DNA from: Tanypteryx hageni
Lineage: Eukaryota; Arthropoda; Insecta; Odonata; Petaluridae
Assembly: GCA_028673005.1 (NCBI GenBank)
Contig: CM054113.1
Coordinates: 175,071,956-175,135,955 of the forward strand
Reading direction: 5' to 3'
Length of the DNA stretch: 64,000 nt
The notes beneath the pieces were generated by a model. It searched no databases. It saw only the letters and a list, made by a program, of their open reading frames with translations, and had not been told where the DNA came from. A program made the position numbers and the translations under genes. This document shows, in pieces, positions 12,517-24,064 of the stretch (position 1 is its first letter; every line of letters begins with the position of its first letter).

Positions 12517-13188
12517 ATTTTCTCCATGAGTAGTATAGGGGAAAGTACTCTTTTCATGAAAAAATCTGATGTGGCCGCCACATGACTTTCTCCATACCTG
12601 TAATATTTCTAAAAATTCCAAATAGGTTACATGATAATAAATATTTTAAAGAACTGAGAGAAAATTTTAAAGACTTTAAAAAGAACAGAAATAAACTCAA
12701 ACCATAGCCTTCTGATATTGGATATAGCCACGAAGCTCCAACAATTAAGAAACTATAAAGAAGCGTTACTAAGACGTAACTAAGCGTCAATTGTTAACAA
12801 AAGTCGTCGGGAGGTGGCGTGGTGGCAGTTAAAATATTTAGTTTTTACGATATCTCTAAAACAATGCAGTATATGGAAAAATGTTTCGAACAAAGGATAT
12901 AGAAAATTAAATTTCCTACAACCTTTATTCTAGTATGTTTTTAAATGTATCAAGTATTAAAGCAAATATCTCAATATAATGGATAAGTGAAAAGAGTTAA
13001 ACACCCACTTTCGGTAGACCGATCTTTACCAAAAACTTATCAGTTCTTGTGACTGTCATAAAAATGTTAAATACAAAATTTCGCTCTGATCTGATAATAT
13101 ATTTTGAGTTAGAGCACCTACAAAAAAGCTGTCACACACAGACACACACACACACACGCACGCGCACGCACGCACGCACACGCACAAA
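12517..13188 (-). mobile_element. ACTTTC-family repeat, copy 1
   Basis: Read on the minus strand, the copy runs from a (GT/CA)n-rich internal part near 13130-13188 to the family 3' end at about 12560: ATGGAGAAAGTCATGTGG, a short stem-loop, then CAGATTTTTT. Bases 12517-12562 match the family 5' end (TCTCCAT..AGTATAGGGGAAAGTA..CATGAAAAAATC) in plus orientation. A truncated second copy therefore seems fused here. The true 5' part beyond the microsatellite is lost. Confidence 0.6.
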
Positions 13189-13479
13189 GAGTTTTTTTAT
13201 CTAATTTCGAATCCGAAATCAGAATTTTAATGCGATCATTATTTTGCGAGAAAAAATTGCTAAAGTTATCGTTTTATGTCGAATCGTGGAAAGGCAAATA
13301 ATCGAAAAAATCGATACTTCGTGACATCACAGGTCGTGCCAGGATGCTAACTGACGCCCATACAAATAAGCATAAATACATTATCTCTCTGAAAGTTACG
13401 TTAAAAAACGGTATTAATTATAAAACATTAATGCATGTATGATTTTTCAGGTCGCTTTAATTGATTTTGTTTTTTAAAT

Positions 13480-13740
13480 TTGGCCGAGCTGAAGAAAAGT
13501 CGTAAAAAATTCGTCTATTGTTTTGCTCTTATGTGCAAAAACACGAGTTTCTCAACTGCCAATACATTGGTTTGCACTATTTGTACAAGGACATCCAGGG
13601 GATTTCCCTACGCTGTGCATGCCTTTAAACCTGATAATGCTATAGACAAGTGGTATTTTAGTGCAAAAACTATAGCACATGTTCAAGGTCATAAATGCCA
13701 TGCCTCTGGAAGTGGTATGTTGACACCTAAGAAGATATGA
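13480..13740 (+). pseudogene. THAP-like zinc-finger remnant
   Basis: The frame has a YCFALMCKNTSFSTANTL block that resembles the start of a THAP domain (two early cysteines, then a Ser/Thr-rich loop). It also has a later KWYFSAKTIAHVQGHK block, but the second metal-binding C-x2-H pair is not clearly preserved. No in-frame ATG precedes the cysteines. THAP domains bind DNA and occur in P-element-like transposases and domesticated proteins. A second, clearer THAP remnant lies at 48672. This assignment is tentative; it could be a chance resemblance. Confidence 0.33.
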
Positions 13741-15637
13741 ATAGTAAGCTTCATTGAACTATTGCTTGCTCATGGTCTTGTGTCACTGATAATATGTATG
13801 AGTTTTTAATATTAATTGCCATATAGACTGATGTACATAAATATATATATTTTGTGTGATGTACTTGGTTGAATATTGATAGTTATATCTGGCAAAAATA
13901 AAAATAAAAATATAGGTCAACGAAAGTGTTAATAATTAACATTTCATTTTTGGCACTGAGGTTGTTTTTTTATTCGCCAGCCTTGGGGTCTCTGGGGCGC
14001 TGGCGATTTTCAGCTGACGAGTGAGATATTTGCCTGACTGGTGAGCCAGCATGAAAATTTTCTAGCACTGCTCGTTATACATAAAAGATGTGGCAGGAAA
14101 AGCGCAATTTAGCTTTAAATGTGACTTGAAGGAAATTGAACTGTAAACAGCATGACGCAGAACTAAAAATGAGGTTACAAAAAAGGGTTGAGAACCACTG
14201 AAGTACAGAATAAAGGAAACCGAATACAATTGAGGTCATACATAAATATAATCTCTTAAAGAAAATCAAACCAGCGAGCAGAGCCGGCTTGATGGCGGTG
14301 CCAACGGTGCGACTACACTGCTCTCTAAAAAATCTTTTTGTTGTACTTATAACCTACACCCATTTTTAAAAAATGCGAAAAAACATTGATCGTTGTCATA
14401 GTGAGAGAGGCTGCTTTATTTATGAAAATTTACTGTGATAATTTTTCATGCGTAAGAGGCCTAAGAGGCCCTGCGCGCAGTTTTTGTACCGGGCCCCGCG
14501 ATTTTTCCCATCCGCCTCTACCTGCGAGAGAAAATTATTAGATACATTTTGGGTGGGTTGTACCCCCGCCATCCACTTGGCGGTTTTTAGAGTAACATGT
14601 AAATGTAATACATGATGTTTTTCCGGTTTGTATATATTCAATGATTCATAGCAGCAGTTTGACATGAATTCTTTTATTAGGATTAAGCTTGTTGAAATTC
14701 CCGATACCGCCGCAGATGAAAAAACTTGATCGAACACGGTAATTTTCACATATCCCAATATTATAAACGTTGTTTATATAAATATAAGATTTCCTGGCAA
14801 CTAGCTGCTATAAATATAGCTCGCAAGGAAGATTTCATTATTCAATTCCACTAATAAAATTGGTTTCCCGTGCATATCTTATGAATAAGTTGGAATCATA
14901 TAGATTATATCAAATTATCAACAAAAAGAAACTATTTCCAATTCCCCGAGGAGATTATATATGTATTTTAAATAATTTTTATTAATGAAGGCAGGGCATT
15001 TTTTAAGGGCTATTATATCCGTTTGGTTAATTACGAATTGATTTTAGATAGTTACGAAATCAAATTGGGTAGACTACATTCAGCAACGTAGAACTAAAAT
15101 ATCGAGCCGTGCATATATTATTTGAAATCTTTTGAAAAGTATTTTTTAAAATAATATCCCATACATAAAATTCAATATAATTAGGACGAAGGCGTAAAAA
15201 ATTCAACTCTGGCGGAGATCTTTGGCTCTTCGGGTTAGTTATGGTTATTCCTTAAAAAAATCCACCTGTCAGGCATTATTACAAGTGAGATAAAATACAG
15301 TATCTCATAGAAAGCAGTGAAAATTTCTTTGAATTCTAATTTAATGTTTTCGTGGATTTGAACCGGAGGAAGAAAAACCCGCGTCACGGATTGGAGGATT
15401 GAACTAGTTGTCTGACTCACCAACAGGTGGCGCGCGGATTGGTAATTCCTCCATCGAATAGTAGGGCGCTTGTCACACAGCGACAGATGGTTGGACTTCA
15501 ACCTCTGATGTTCAATCATGAAGCTACTACGCGCACATGCCATGAGGCTCAAAAGTTTTGGTAGCATTTCCATTATTTAAGGGGTCTGAATTGTACAATT
15601 CTTCTTTATAATCTAAATGCATCTAAAAAAATGGACA
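13741..15637. other. Anonymous sequence with one orphan hAT end
   Basis: GGGTTGAGAACCACTG at 14185-14200 is a typical right terminus of a hAT element, but no matching left end or duplication of the following AAGTACAG was found. GC-rich fragments near 14281-14320 and 14475-14520 look like degraded transposon ends. Otherwise nothing is supported. Confidence 0.35.
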
Positions 15638-15860
15638 CAATTTACATGTTATCTTGCAATTTGACCAAGAGATTAGTGGTAGGGAGTGCAATGCGCTAAA
15701 ATGTCTCGAACAGTTCTCTCGCAGTTGTGGCTCGGAAAAACCGAGCCTTGATATCGCTCTGCCCGACTTCACGTATTTGATCATCATGATCCTGTCAATG
15801 TATGTTGGTGTTTCAATTATTCCTATTATCTCTTCTGCAACACCATCCTACGCATGACGA
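15638..15860. repeat. Dispersed repeat related to 58118-58320
   Basis: Blocks shared with 58118-58320 in the same order include ACATGTTAT.TTGCAATT, an ATTA..CTCGCAG..TTG block and ACGTAT.T.ATC..CATGATC. The divergence is high. The class is unknown; a short related piece also occurs at 43867-43893. Confidence 0.4.
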
Positions 15861-16112
15861 GGCTTCATCTATCACCGTGTGGGCCACATGCGAACCTTTC
15901 AAATACCTAATCGGGAGGCGTGTGTAAATTTCAAATTTTGAGAATATTTTTTGCCTACGTAACGTGTCTTACTTTTATACTAAAAGTATATTGCATCCAC
16001 ATATCCGAAAAATATTGTTTAGATATGATAAATTATGTCGAATTGCACCTCCTGCTGACAAATATACATGTCTTAGAAGTTGAGGTAAGGTGGGCTGGAT
16101 GAAATCACTGCG

Positions 16113-16154
16113 CGGTCCGAATATGGCCCGCGGGTCGTAGTTTGGAGATTCCTG
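16113..16154. mobile_element. Orphan hAT terminus with GGCCCGCGGG motif
   Basis: GGCCCGCGGGTCGTAGTTTG followed by GAGATTCCTG has the make-up of a hAT MITE end (reverse complement begins CAGGAATCTCCAAAC). No partner end was found, so this is a truncated element. Confidence 0.45.
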
Positions 16155-16560
16155 GTCTAAATGCCCGACGAATATGCACGTCCCACGGATGATCGCCACA
16201 ATTGGCGACTCCTAAATATTTAACTCACTACTTGGGTACTCAGCCCATCTGTTTACTCTCGAAATACGTCGCTTTGTTCGTGAATTTACAGAAAGAAACA
16301 AAAGCGTCATCGACCAGGTTTTTTTCTCTTCCCGTCGCAATAAATCGTTCACAAAAAGCTCTAGCTGTCTTTCCGGAATCCGTGCTGGCGTTCGCTTGGG
16401 TAACTCCAATAGCTATAAAATTGTCATGAGAAGGATTTTGTGTTACATCGCTTTATGATGTCTGCTTTGTGACGGAAAGGCGCATCTGGTTTTCTTAATG
16501 GCTAGTGGAAATACCTAGCGTGTCAATTTGCTTTTAGCCGTTGAGTAGCGCTCGTTTTTT

Positions 16561-17182
16561 ACTTTCTCCACATACGAAGTATAGAGAAAGTATTGTTTTC
16601 ATGAATCGAATTCGAAAATTCAACGGAAATAATACGTTTAAAATACTCGGAACATGTTTTGACTTTTTTCTCGATGATATCTGTCTGTGACCGGAATTTT
16701 ATGAGTGCTCTAACTCAATAAGCTCAAAATTTTATAATTGATATTTTTGTTAAAGGGAAAAGAACTGATTAGTTTTTGGTTACAATCAGTTGGTGTTTAC
16801 TCTTGTCACATCCGTTTTTTAATATTTTACGAATGTAAAAAAGTATTGGAATAAAAGTTGTAGAAAATTTAATTTTCTACAATGCTTGTTCGAAACATTT
16901 CCCCATATAACGCATTGTTTAAGAGATATTTTTAAAACTAATTTTTTATCCGCTTCGTTACGTCTTACAATTGGCAACGGTCCTTTTTATTTAGTTAATT
17001 CTTGGAGCTTCGTTGCTATATCCAATATCAGAAGCCTATGGTTTGAGTTTATTTATGTTATTGGTAATGTCTAATTTTTTCTCGCAGTTCGTTAAAATAT
17101 TTATTATCATTTAACGTATTTGGAATTTTAAAAATATTACTGGTATGGAGAAAGTCATGTGCTGGCCACATAAGATTTTTTC
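16561..17182 (+). mobile_element. ACTTTC-family repeat, copy 2
   Basis: The copy begins ACTTTCTCCACATACGAAGT directly after a T-run and ends after ATGGAGAAAGTCATGTGCTG, CCACAT and AGATTTTTTC. It is diverged from the others. The internal frame conserved in several copies (containing YPISE) has a stop here. Confidence 0.7.
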
Positions 17183-17650
17183 TATTAAACGTCTATAAAG
17201 GGTTTATTTTGATATTTATTTATCTTATGCACGCATGAGTACTTTCAATTACATTTTTTAATCATGGAAACACCGACGCTTGATCATAAAGAAATCTTAT
17301 TGCCGTGTTCTTCGATGATGAAAAAATGTTCGTTTAACATCATTTTTAAATTTGTCAGAGGACGAAGAAAGAGTCGCTGAATATAAATTACGATCCATTA
17401 TTCACCAGTGATATAGGATTATATGTTTAATTACTTCCACGAATTTCTTTTACGAATGCGTCTCTTGTGTTACTCATTCTTTTGGTGCACTGCACTCCCT
17501 GCCATCCACCAATAAGATGATCTGCAAGATGTCATGTAGATATATAGATACACATACCAAGTTGGTCGTATGCAAGAGTAATGGGTTCTTGGGATTCAAA
17601 GGGTACGTCAGAAACTACAAATACGAGTAAGCGAGATATTAAAAAATGTA
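17183..17650. other. Anonymous sequence
   Basis: No supported feature. Confidence 0.35.
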
Positions 17651-19050
17651 ATTGAGAAAAGAATTTTCACTCTTTATAAAAGCCTATACAATGACAGAAG
17701 ATAATGTATACTCAAAACATAAAATAACAGGACAGCAAAGTTTTTTGTGGCTTTCAATCACGTTAACGTCACTGTTTCCGGTACTTTTGACCGCTTCTTT
17801 TGTTTGTCTCTCACCGCAAGTCGCCCAGGAAACGATAATAATGATAATAACGACGAAAAAAACCAACAGATCCCACGGAACCAATCACTTGCTTTCGCGC
17901 TTCGAACCGCGGCAAAAAAACACACGCATCCTGTCCGCAGAAGAAAATCCGTTTCGACAAACAAAAAAGAACGAATAAGAGTCCGCACAATTTCGCGATT
18001 TCACTTCACGCCCCTTGCCCCACCCTCTCCCCTCCTTTCCCTCGCGTCTCAATAAATTACCCTCATTTAGAAAATACCCTTTTTTGAGTTCTCTTCTTGC
18101 ACGTGCAAGAAGAATCGAGAGAAGCGTGCTCCGACGACCACCAGCGTTTCTTTTTTTCACAACCTTCGAAAACTGCACGAGACTCGATCGGGTCCGCTAG
18201 ACGGAGGGAGGAAAGGGACGCGCATTTTCTCAGCGGGACATTCAGAGAGAGAGAGAAATAAACAAAATGAAGATCTCTGGGAAAATAAAAAAAATACCTG
18301 GTGTCCGGTAAAAGCTAGAAAGACTTCCTGGCAGGGGAGAGAAAGAGGGAAAAGAATGTAATATAAATCCCAAGGTTTTGTAACGGATCTTCCTTCCCTT
18401 TCTCTCACTCTCACTCGCTCGCTCGCCCTCCCCCAATCCCTCCTCCCTCTCTCGCCAGGCCAACCCTTTTCCTTCCTTCCCTTTTACATGGTTCGCTGGA
18501 TTTCCTTTCACTCACACTCTCACTTTCTCTCCCGCTCGATCCCCTTTTACTTTACTAGCCGGACTACCAAGAGGCGGAGTGGAAGGAACTCATTTGCTCT
18601 CTCATATCATTCAAACAGCCTCCTCCTACCTTTTCTTCCTCTCCCCCTTCCATTTCCTCTCTAAACTCACCCTATTTTCCCCCTCTCTCTCTCTCAAGCT
18701 AACTCGCCACTCCTCACTCGATTTCTTCGAAAGACACCTCATTGTTGGACGGCGACTGACTTTCTTCCGCCCTGACGACTTCTGCTCGCAAGCGTATGCG
18801 AGAGAAAAGCTCTATTAACCCTCATTCCCCCCCCTCTTTCTCTCTCCTACTTCCAGATCAGTATCGGAAGAACTGGCAAAGAATGTCGCTGCTCTTTTTT
18901 TATTTCGATGCTTCACGTCTTCCTTCCGGGCTATCCCTTCGAGATGATCGATCCGATCCGTTCGTGAGACATCGCGAGAACTACGAGCGGGTTGTTGGTG
19001 GGGGAGGGGGGGGGGGGGGAGGTTTTAAAAAATAATATCTCGATAGGTGA
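17651..19050. other. GC-richer, pyrimidine-rich tract without a defined gene
   Basis: Long CT-rich runs (about 18390-18700) and an interrupted G-run near 19002-19021 mark this block. The many overlapping frames are low-complexity artefacts. The tract includes an E-box-centred palindrome (separate entry) and an ATG in acceptable context at 18268 that opens a 12-codon frame ending beside a GTAAAA donor-like motif. This could be a promoter or 5' exon of a host gene, but nothing proves it. Confidence 0.3.
18092..18113. promoter_or_regulatory. 22-bp perfect palindrome centred on an E-box
   Basis: The 20-bp core CTTCTTGCACGTGCAAGAAG reads the same on both strands, and the match extends one base on each side. 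The centre is CACGTG, the canonical bHLH site. It lies inside the pyrimidine-rich tract. Confidence 0.5.
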
Positions 19051-19823
19051 TGGTTTCCACTCCTTTTAATCTTCTAACGGCGCGATTTCGATAGATATCG
19101 ATCGGGATTTATTTATTTTTTCTCTTAAATTGACTTCGCGCGTTTTTCATCCCGATGAGCCCAATGCTCGCCGCCTAGGTTACTGCTACTTCTGTTCGTG
19201 TTTTTCATTCGGGGTGCAGAGTGGGGATATAAGATGCCCCATGGGTAGACGGGATGGGTGCTCAATCTTATAACGTTTTAAATTGAGGGAAAGTTCCGTT
19301 TAAAAAAAAAAACGAAATCGAAAGGGCTCTCGGTTTCTAGTCGTTTTGGAGCGATCCGTAATTTTCTCCGGTAAAAACGGATTTTCCGCGAAAGGATGGA
19401 GAGTTATATTATATTAAAAAGAGCCGAAAGAGGAACGAACTTTCGCTTTTTTCGATGCCGAAGAAAGGTGTGGATATCATCCGGGCGGTATCTTCTTTGA
19501 GGGGCGACAGCGCACCTGCGTTCGCCCAACTTCTTATAATTTTCATCATGGGATTAGAGTCCGAGGGAAACTAAATTGACGAAATCTAATAAAATATATA
19601 TTTTTAATACTATTAATAGAGAGTCGAAATGTGCCATCGAGATCAATAAAAATTGCAAAGGATCTTAAAAGCATAGTTGAAAACGTTCGACTACCCGTCA
19701 AGTCTTAATACAAACGAGAATTGCCGATCTGTACCGTGTGACAGAAATGAAATTGATGGAAGATATCTTTCGAATACTAAAAATAAGGCTAACAAGGTAA
19801 TAACGTCAATGTTAATTGAGAAA
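19051..19823. other. Anonymous sequence
   Basis: No gene or repeat end could be supported. Confidence 0.35.
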
Positions 19824-19825
19824 TA

Positions 19826-20014
19826 CAGTCAGTTCCCGATTTAGTGCCCCCCCCCCCCCCCCCCCAATACAGTGCCACCTCCGCATTCCGCCCACGAATC
19901 GTTGTGAACGGAACTGCCACCTAATAACTACATAGAGCCTCGATTTATCGCCACCCGCGCTGAGCGTCAATGTCAGTGATGGACAAGCGGTGGCGCTAAA
20001 TCGGGGTCTGACTG
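19826..20014. mobile_element. pogo/Tigger-like MITE, 189 bp
   Basis: The left end reads CAGTCAGTTCCCGATTTAGT and the right end, reverse complemented, CAGTCAGACCCCGATTTAGC. Both ends are flanked by TA, the target duplication of Tc1/mariner/pogo elements. A long C-run follows the left end. There is no coding capacity. Confidence 0.8.
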
Positions 20015-20016
20015 TA

Positions 20017-22159
20017 TATAATTCTTTGATTACAATTCCACGGATCGCTTTTCCATCACTATTTAGTTCACTCTTCCCCCACCATGGTCTAATATAACGA
20101 AACAGTTCCATTTCTTAAAAGTTCGTCGACGTCTCTATGTAATAACTTAATATTTTTGTAAAAATTTAATTTTGGCTACATTTGGAAGAGGTAAGAACCT
20201 CCGGGAGGAATAATATTCACGAGCAGGTCAAAAGCTGGTCCAACATCAGTCTGACGTGAATTTCGATCGCTGTTGTGATTTAAAGAATCGAGGTCCCGCT
20301 AATTCGTTCGTTAATGCAATGGTTAAATTTAAAGAGATAATAGTAGAAATCTCGAAAATACTTAAATTATCGCCATTAAAAACTGCCAGATGTGTATGGT
20401 AAGGAGAGAAAGCCTCATTAAGAAATGGATTAGCGATAGAATCGTATATCTATGCCATTTATTTAATCGTGAATTCATCAAATCGTGTTGTGTATTCACC
20501 TGCATTTATCAATAACAATATAGCTTTATTTCACTCAAAGATTCTCTGTCAACTATACACTTAGTATTCCCTAAGGAATAAAACCTTTTCCAAAAATATT
20601 TCTGAGAAAGAAATTTATCTTAACGCTTTCTTTTATTACAATAATGTTTCAAAGTATGGCATGTCAATATCGCTATCTGGTTTAAAAACTCGAAAAAGAA
20701 TCGTTTTACACGTTCAAATTTGAGCCCCACTGCCATGTTATGGCACCAATTTTAGTGTTGCTAGGTGAACTGATAAGAGATAACCCGATTATTGATACGT
20801 GACAGTGGATAAAACGATGGTGATATTTTTTTATCTTTGTTGCGCGTGGAAAACGCAATCAACTCTATCAACGATTTCTGTCTAATTGTGAGATTTAATT
20901 TATCATAGTATCATGGCTTTGCTCATGATGATTTAGTATTTGCACTCATAATTTATTTGAAATGACGTACAATTTATTTTCCGAAGACTTTCTGTCGATG
21001 CATTCCACGTTATTAAAATCCTGCTCCCTATAATTTCTCCTTATAGTTTTTGTGAAGCGATGCAATTCCTTCCGATTGTGAGAAAGCGTTTTACTTTCTC
21101 AGACTCTTGCTGTTTTCACAGCGTGGTTTAATTGTTGATATTTTACCCATAGTATTGTTTATTTTCCCACTCATCGTCCAGAAGCTTCTATCACTTTTAT
21201 ATTATCTATACTAATTACGCACGACAATTCATGAATGATGCATATCAGCGCAGTTCGATGAACTGAACCATTTATCGAAGATATACACATTTTAGACTTG
21301 GTTGCGATTTTATTACCTTACTATATAAGATTAGATTTTGGTCAGTCTCTCCCTTATCTACGGAATTAAATGGGAGAATGATAAAACTGCTTATCTCTAC
21401 TAACTATATAGCCGCTTCTTACTTATGATGTGTCATATATATATATATATTCGGAGGATATTAATAGGAAGATACGAGTGTTTATGCACTTTCAGATGTG
21501 CTGGTGATTCAAAAATTGTTATAGGGGTAGGAGTATGTGCATAACCGACAAGAAAAATCGAAAATCTTAAAAAGGTAGAACAACGCGGCCGCTAAAAATC
21601 CGCAAATTTTTTAACAAATATTAAATGTTTATGTATTTCTGAATGTGCTACGAAACTGAAATTTTTTGTAAAGATAGAATTCATAAAATAACCGAATAGG
21701 GATTATAAAATTCTGATATATTAATTTATTTGGCTGTTAAAAATTCTTAAAGTTTAAACAATTAGATAAATGTTTATAGATACTAGGGAACGAGCTAGGT
21801 AGCTGAAAATTTTAGTTAGTTAGAAATTAATGCAAAAGCGCACATAAACATTTGAAAATCTCCATAATGGTGTTATTACGGCCTTAAAAATGTTTAAAAT
21901 TTAAATAATTACAATTACATCTCAAAATTGAAAATTTTAAGGATTGTTTTTACTACAATGTTGTCCCATAAGGAAAGAACGAAATCGGTGCAGAGGTGCA
22001 AACTTTTGAATTAAAAAATATTTCTAATAACGAAATATCTGTTTAACAAATTAATATTTTTGAAGGTGAGATGAAATTCTTGCAGAATGCAAGAACCAAC
22101 TTCTTGTTAATCAAAAACATTTCATTATTTTTCGATCAAACGATCAGGAATTACTTGGC
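20017..22159. other. AT-rich sequence without a gene
   Basis: No frame, RNA gene or element end is supported over 2.1 kb. A short (AT)n run lies at about 21435-21450. Confidence 0.4.
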
Positions 22160-22350
22160 AGCGCAGATTTCATATTTTAACTTTCTTGCCGTCAACTTGA
22201 AGATTACGGGTTCGATTCAAGGAGCGTTCATTTTCTCCATTTGATTAACATGAGGATGAGAGTAGTAGCACATTAATAATTGCATATTAAAACTACTTAG
22301 AATCGTCGTAGATACTCGAGACTTAAAACGACGAACGCGTAAATGAACCA
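22160..22350 (+). repeat. tRNA-derived SINE-like repeat
   Basis: A B-box-like GGGTTCGATTC at 22208-22218 is preceded about 50 bases upstream by an A-box-like TGGCAGCGCAG. The downstream body matches 10405-10560 in block order. The tRNA part is too degenerate to assign an isotype. Confidence 0.4.
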
Positions 22351-22462
22351 AATTGTACTTTCCTCACGTCAATTTTCGAATGCATGTCAAATCGGTCCAC
22401 AAATTCGTTTTTAACGCGAAACTTTTACGTATTTTTACGTAGATATCTTTCGTCGTCTAGGT

Positions 22463-22705
22463 CAGTGGAAAGCAACCTTTTCCGCATGACGGGCCGCATT
22501 AGTGGTTACGAATTCTTCGTCGGGCCGCATTGCAAGTTGTAAATGCTTCGGCAGGGCGGATTAGACTTCGAATCGGACGTTAACTAGATATCGTATTGAG
22601 GTATCATATCAATGAAAATCAAGTCTAAATTAAGTTATTAGAGTTAACATTTCAATCTCAAGTGTTTTATTGACGTAATTTGAATACATATTATATGAAT
22701 TTGTG
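22463..22705 (-). mobile_element. hAT MITE copy, truncated, lacking the later insertion
   Basis: The end at 22463 (CAGTGGAAAGCAACC) and the interior match the element at 28575-29420 in inverted orientation. Shared blocks include GAGGTATCATATCA and GTTAACATTTCAAT. This copy has an uninterrupted GGATTAGACTTCG at the position where the other copy holds a 509-bp nested insertion. It therefore serves as the empty site. The other end is replaced by SINE-like sequence. Confidence 0.7.
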
Positions 22706-22739
22706 ATGGGAATATTTTTTAAACGAGAAAGAAGTCTGC

Positions 22740-22850
22740 TATGAGAGGGAATCGAACCCGGGTCTTCCACTTGCCTGGAAATGAACTATCGTACCAGGTC
22801 AATTTTCTCGTTTTGTGAATTTGTGTGCTAAATTTTACAGGTCACTTTTT
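22740..22850 (-). repeat. tRNA-like SINE fragment
   Basis: On the minus strand a tRNA-like head reads GACCTGGTACGATAGTTCA, then a shortened anticodon-arm region, then GACCCGGGTTCGATTCCC, a clear B box. It resembles tRNA-Gly-type heads but lacks part of the A-box region. An upstream block AGTGACCTGTAAAATTTAGC is shared with 29429-29448, next to a second, truncated copy. Confidence 0.6.
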
Positions 22851-23549
22851 ACTTTTTCCATACGTAGTATAGGGGAAAGTATTGTTTTCATGAAAAAATC
22901 GACTTCGAGATTTCAACGGAAATACACGTTTTAAGGTCCCCTGAACACGTTTTGACCATTTTCTCGATGATATCTTTGTCTTGGTGTGTATGTGACAGCT
23001 TTTTTGTGGGTGCTCTAACTCAAAAACTATTAATCAAGTCAATGCGAAATTTTATAATTAACATTTTTATTTAAGTCACAAGAACTGATTAGTTTTTGGT
23101 ACGAATCGGTCAACCGGAAGTGGATGTTTACTATTGTCACTTATCCGTTATTTTGAAATATTTGCTTTAATATTTGATATATGTAAAAACGTACTGGAAT
23201 AAAAGTTGTAGGAAATTTAATTAAAAGTTTTCCCATATAATGCATTGTTACGAGTTATCTTAAACACTAATATTTTTAGCTGGCACAACCACACCACCTA
23301 CCGGCGACTATTGTAAAGAATTGAAGCTTAGTTACGTCATAGTAACGCTCCTTTATATTTTCTTAATTATTGGAGCTTCGTGGCTATATCCGATATCAGA
23401 AGGTTATGGTTTGAGTTTATTTCTGTTCTTTTTAAAGTTTATAATTTTCTCACAGTTCTTTAAAATATTTATTATCATGTAACCTATTTGGAATTTTTAA
23501 AAAAAATATAAATATGGAGAAAGTCTTTTGGTGGCCAAACCAGATTTTT
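22851..23549 (+). mobile_element. ACTTTC-family repeat, copy 3 (head-to-tail with copy 4)
   Basis: Starts ACTTTTTCCATACGTAGTAT right after a T-run and ends at CCAGATTTTT. It is followed with no gap by the 5' end of copy 4. It has the GTGTGTATGTGACAGC microsatellite-like part, the GCTCTAACTCAAAAACTA block and the ATTGGAGCTTCGTGGCTATA block in family order. Confidence 0.75.
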
Positions 23550-24064
23550 ACTTTCTCCATATACGTAGTATAGGGGAAAGTATTGTTTTCATGAAAAAAA
23601 TCGACTTCAAGATTTCAACGGAAATACACGTTTTGAGGTCCCCTGAGCACGTTTTGACCATTATCTCTATGATTTCTGTATGTGAAAGCTTTTTTGTGGG
23701 TGCTCTAACTCAAAAACTATTAACTAGGTCAACGCGAAATTTTATATTTAACATTTTTATAAAAGTCGAAAAAACTGATTAGTTTTTGGTAAACATCGAT
23801 CAAACGGAAGTGGATGTTTTCTATTGTCACTTATCCGTTATTTTAAAACATTTGCTTTAATATTTGATACATATAAAAATGTATCGAAATAAAAGTTGTA
23901 GGAAATTTAAGTTTCTACAACCTTTGTTTGAAACATTTTTTCATATAATGGATTGTTTAAGAGATAGATTATATTTTTAGCTGCCACCACCACGCCACCT
24001 ATCGACTATTGTTTACAATTGACGCTACATCCAATATCAGAAGGCTATGGTTTGAGTTTATTTC
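23550..24064 (+). mobile_element. ACTTTC-family repeat, copy 4, cut by a hAT relic
   Basis: The 5' end ACTTTCTCCATATACGTAGT is intact. About 60 bp between ACAATTGACGCTA and CATCCAATATCAG are missing compared with other copies. The copy stops abruptly at TTTGAGTTTATTTC, where the ZMYM1-like hAT relic begins. Either the hAT relic was inserted and later truncated, or a rearrangement joined the two. Confidence 0.7.

Noticed and set aside
12517..12562. Considered as the true 3' terminal inverted repeat of the ACTTTC family
   Set aside because: Other copies end at CAGATTTTTT without it; it is better explained as a truncated second copy in opposite orientation.
13136..13190. CA/CGCA runs considered as a CRISPR-like or telomeric array
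   Set aside because: Simple microsatellite inside an ACTTTC copy; no spacers. No CRISPR array was seen anywhere in the window.
18242..18511. Several 80-100 codon frames in the pyrimidine-rich tract
   Set aside because: Low-complexity translation; overlapping frames on both strands.
22740..22850. Considered as a functional tRNA-Gly gene
   Set aside because: The A-box region is shortened and the acceptor stem does not pair; it is a SINE head.
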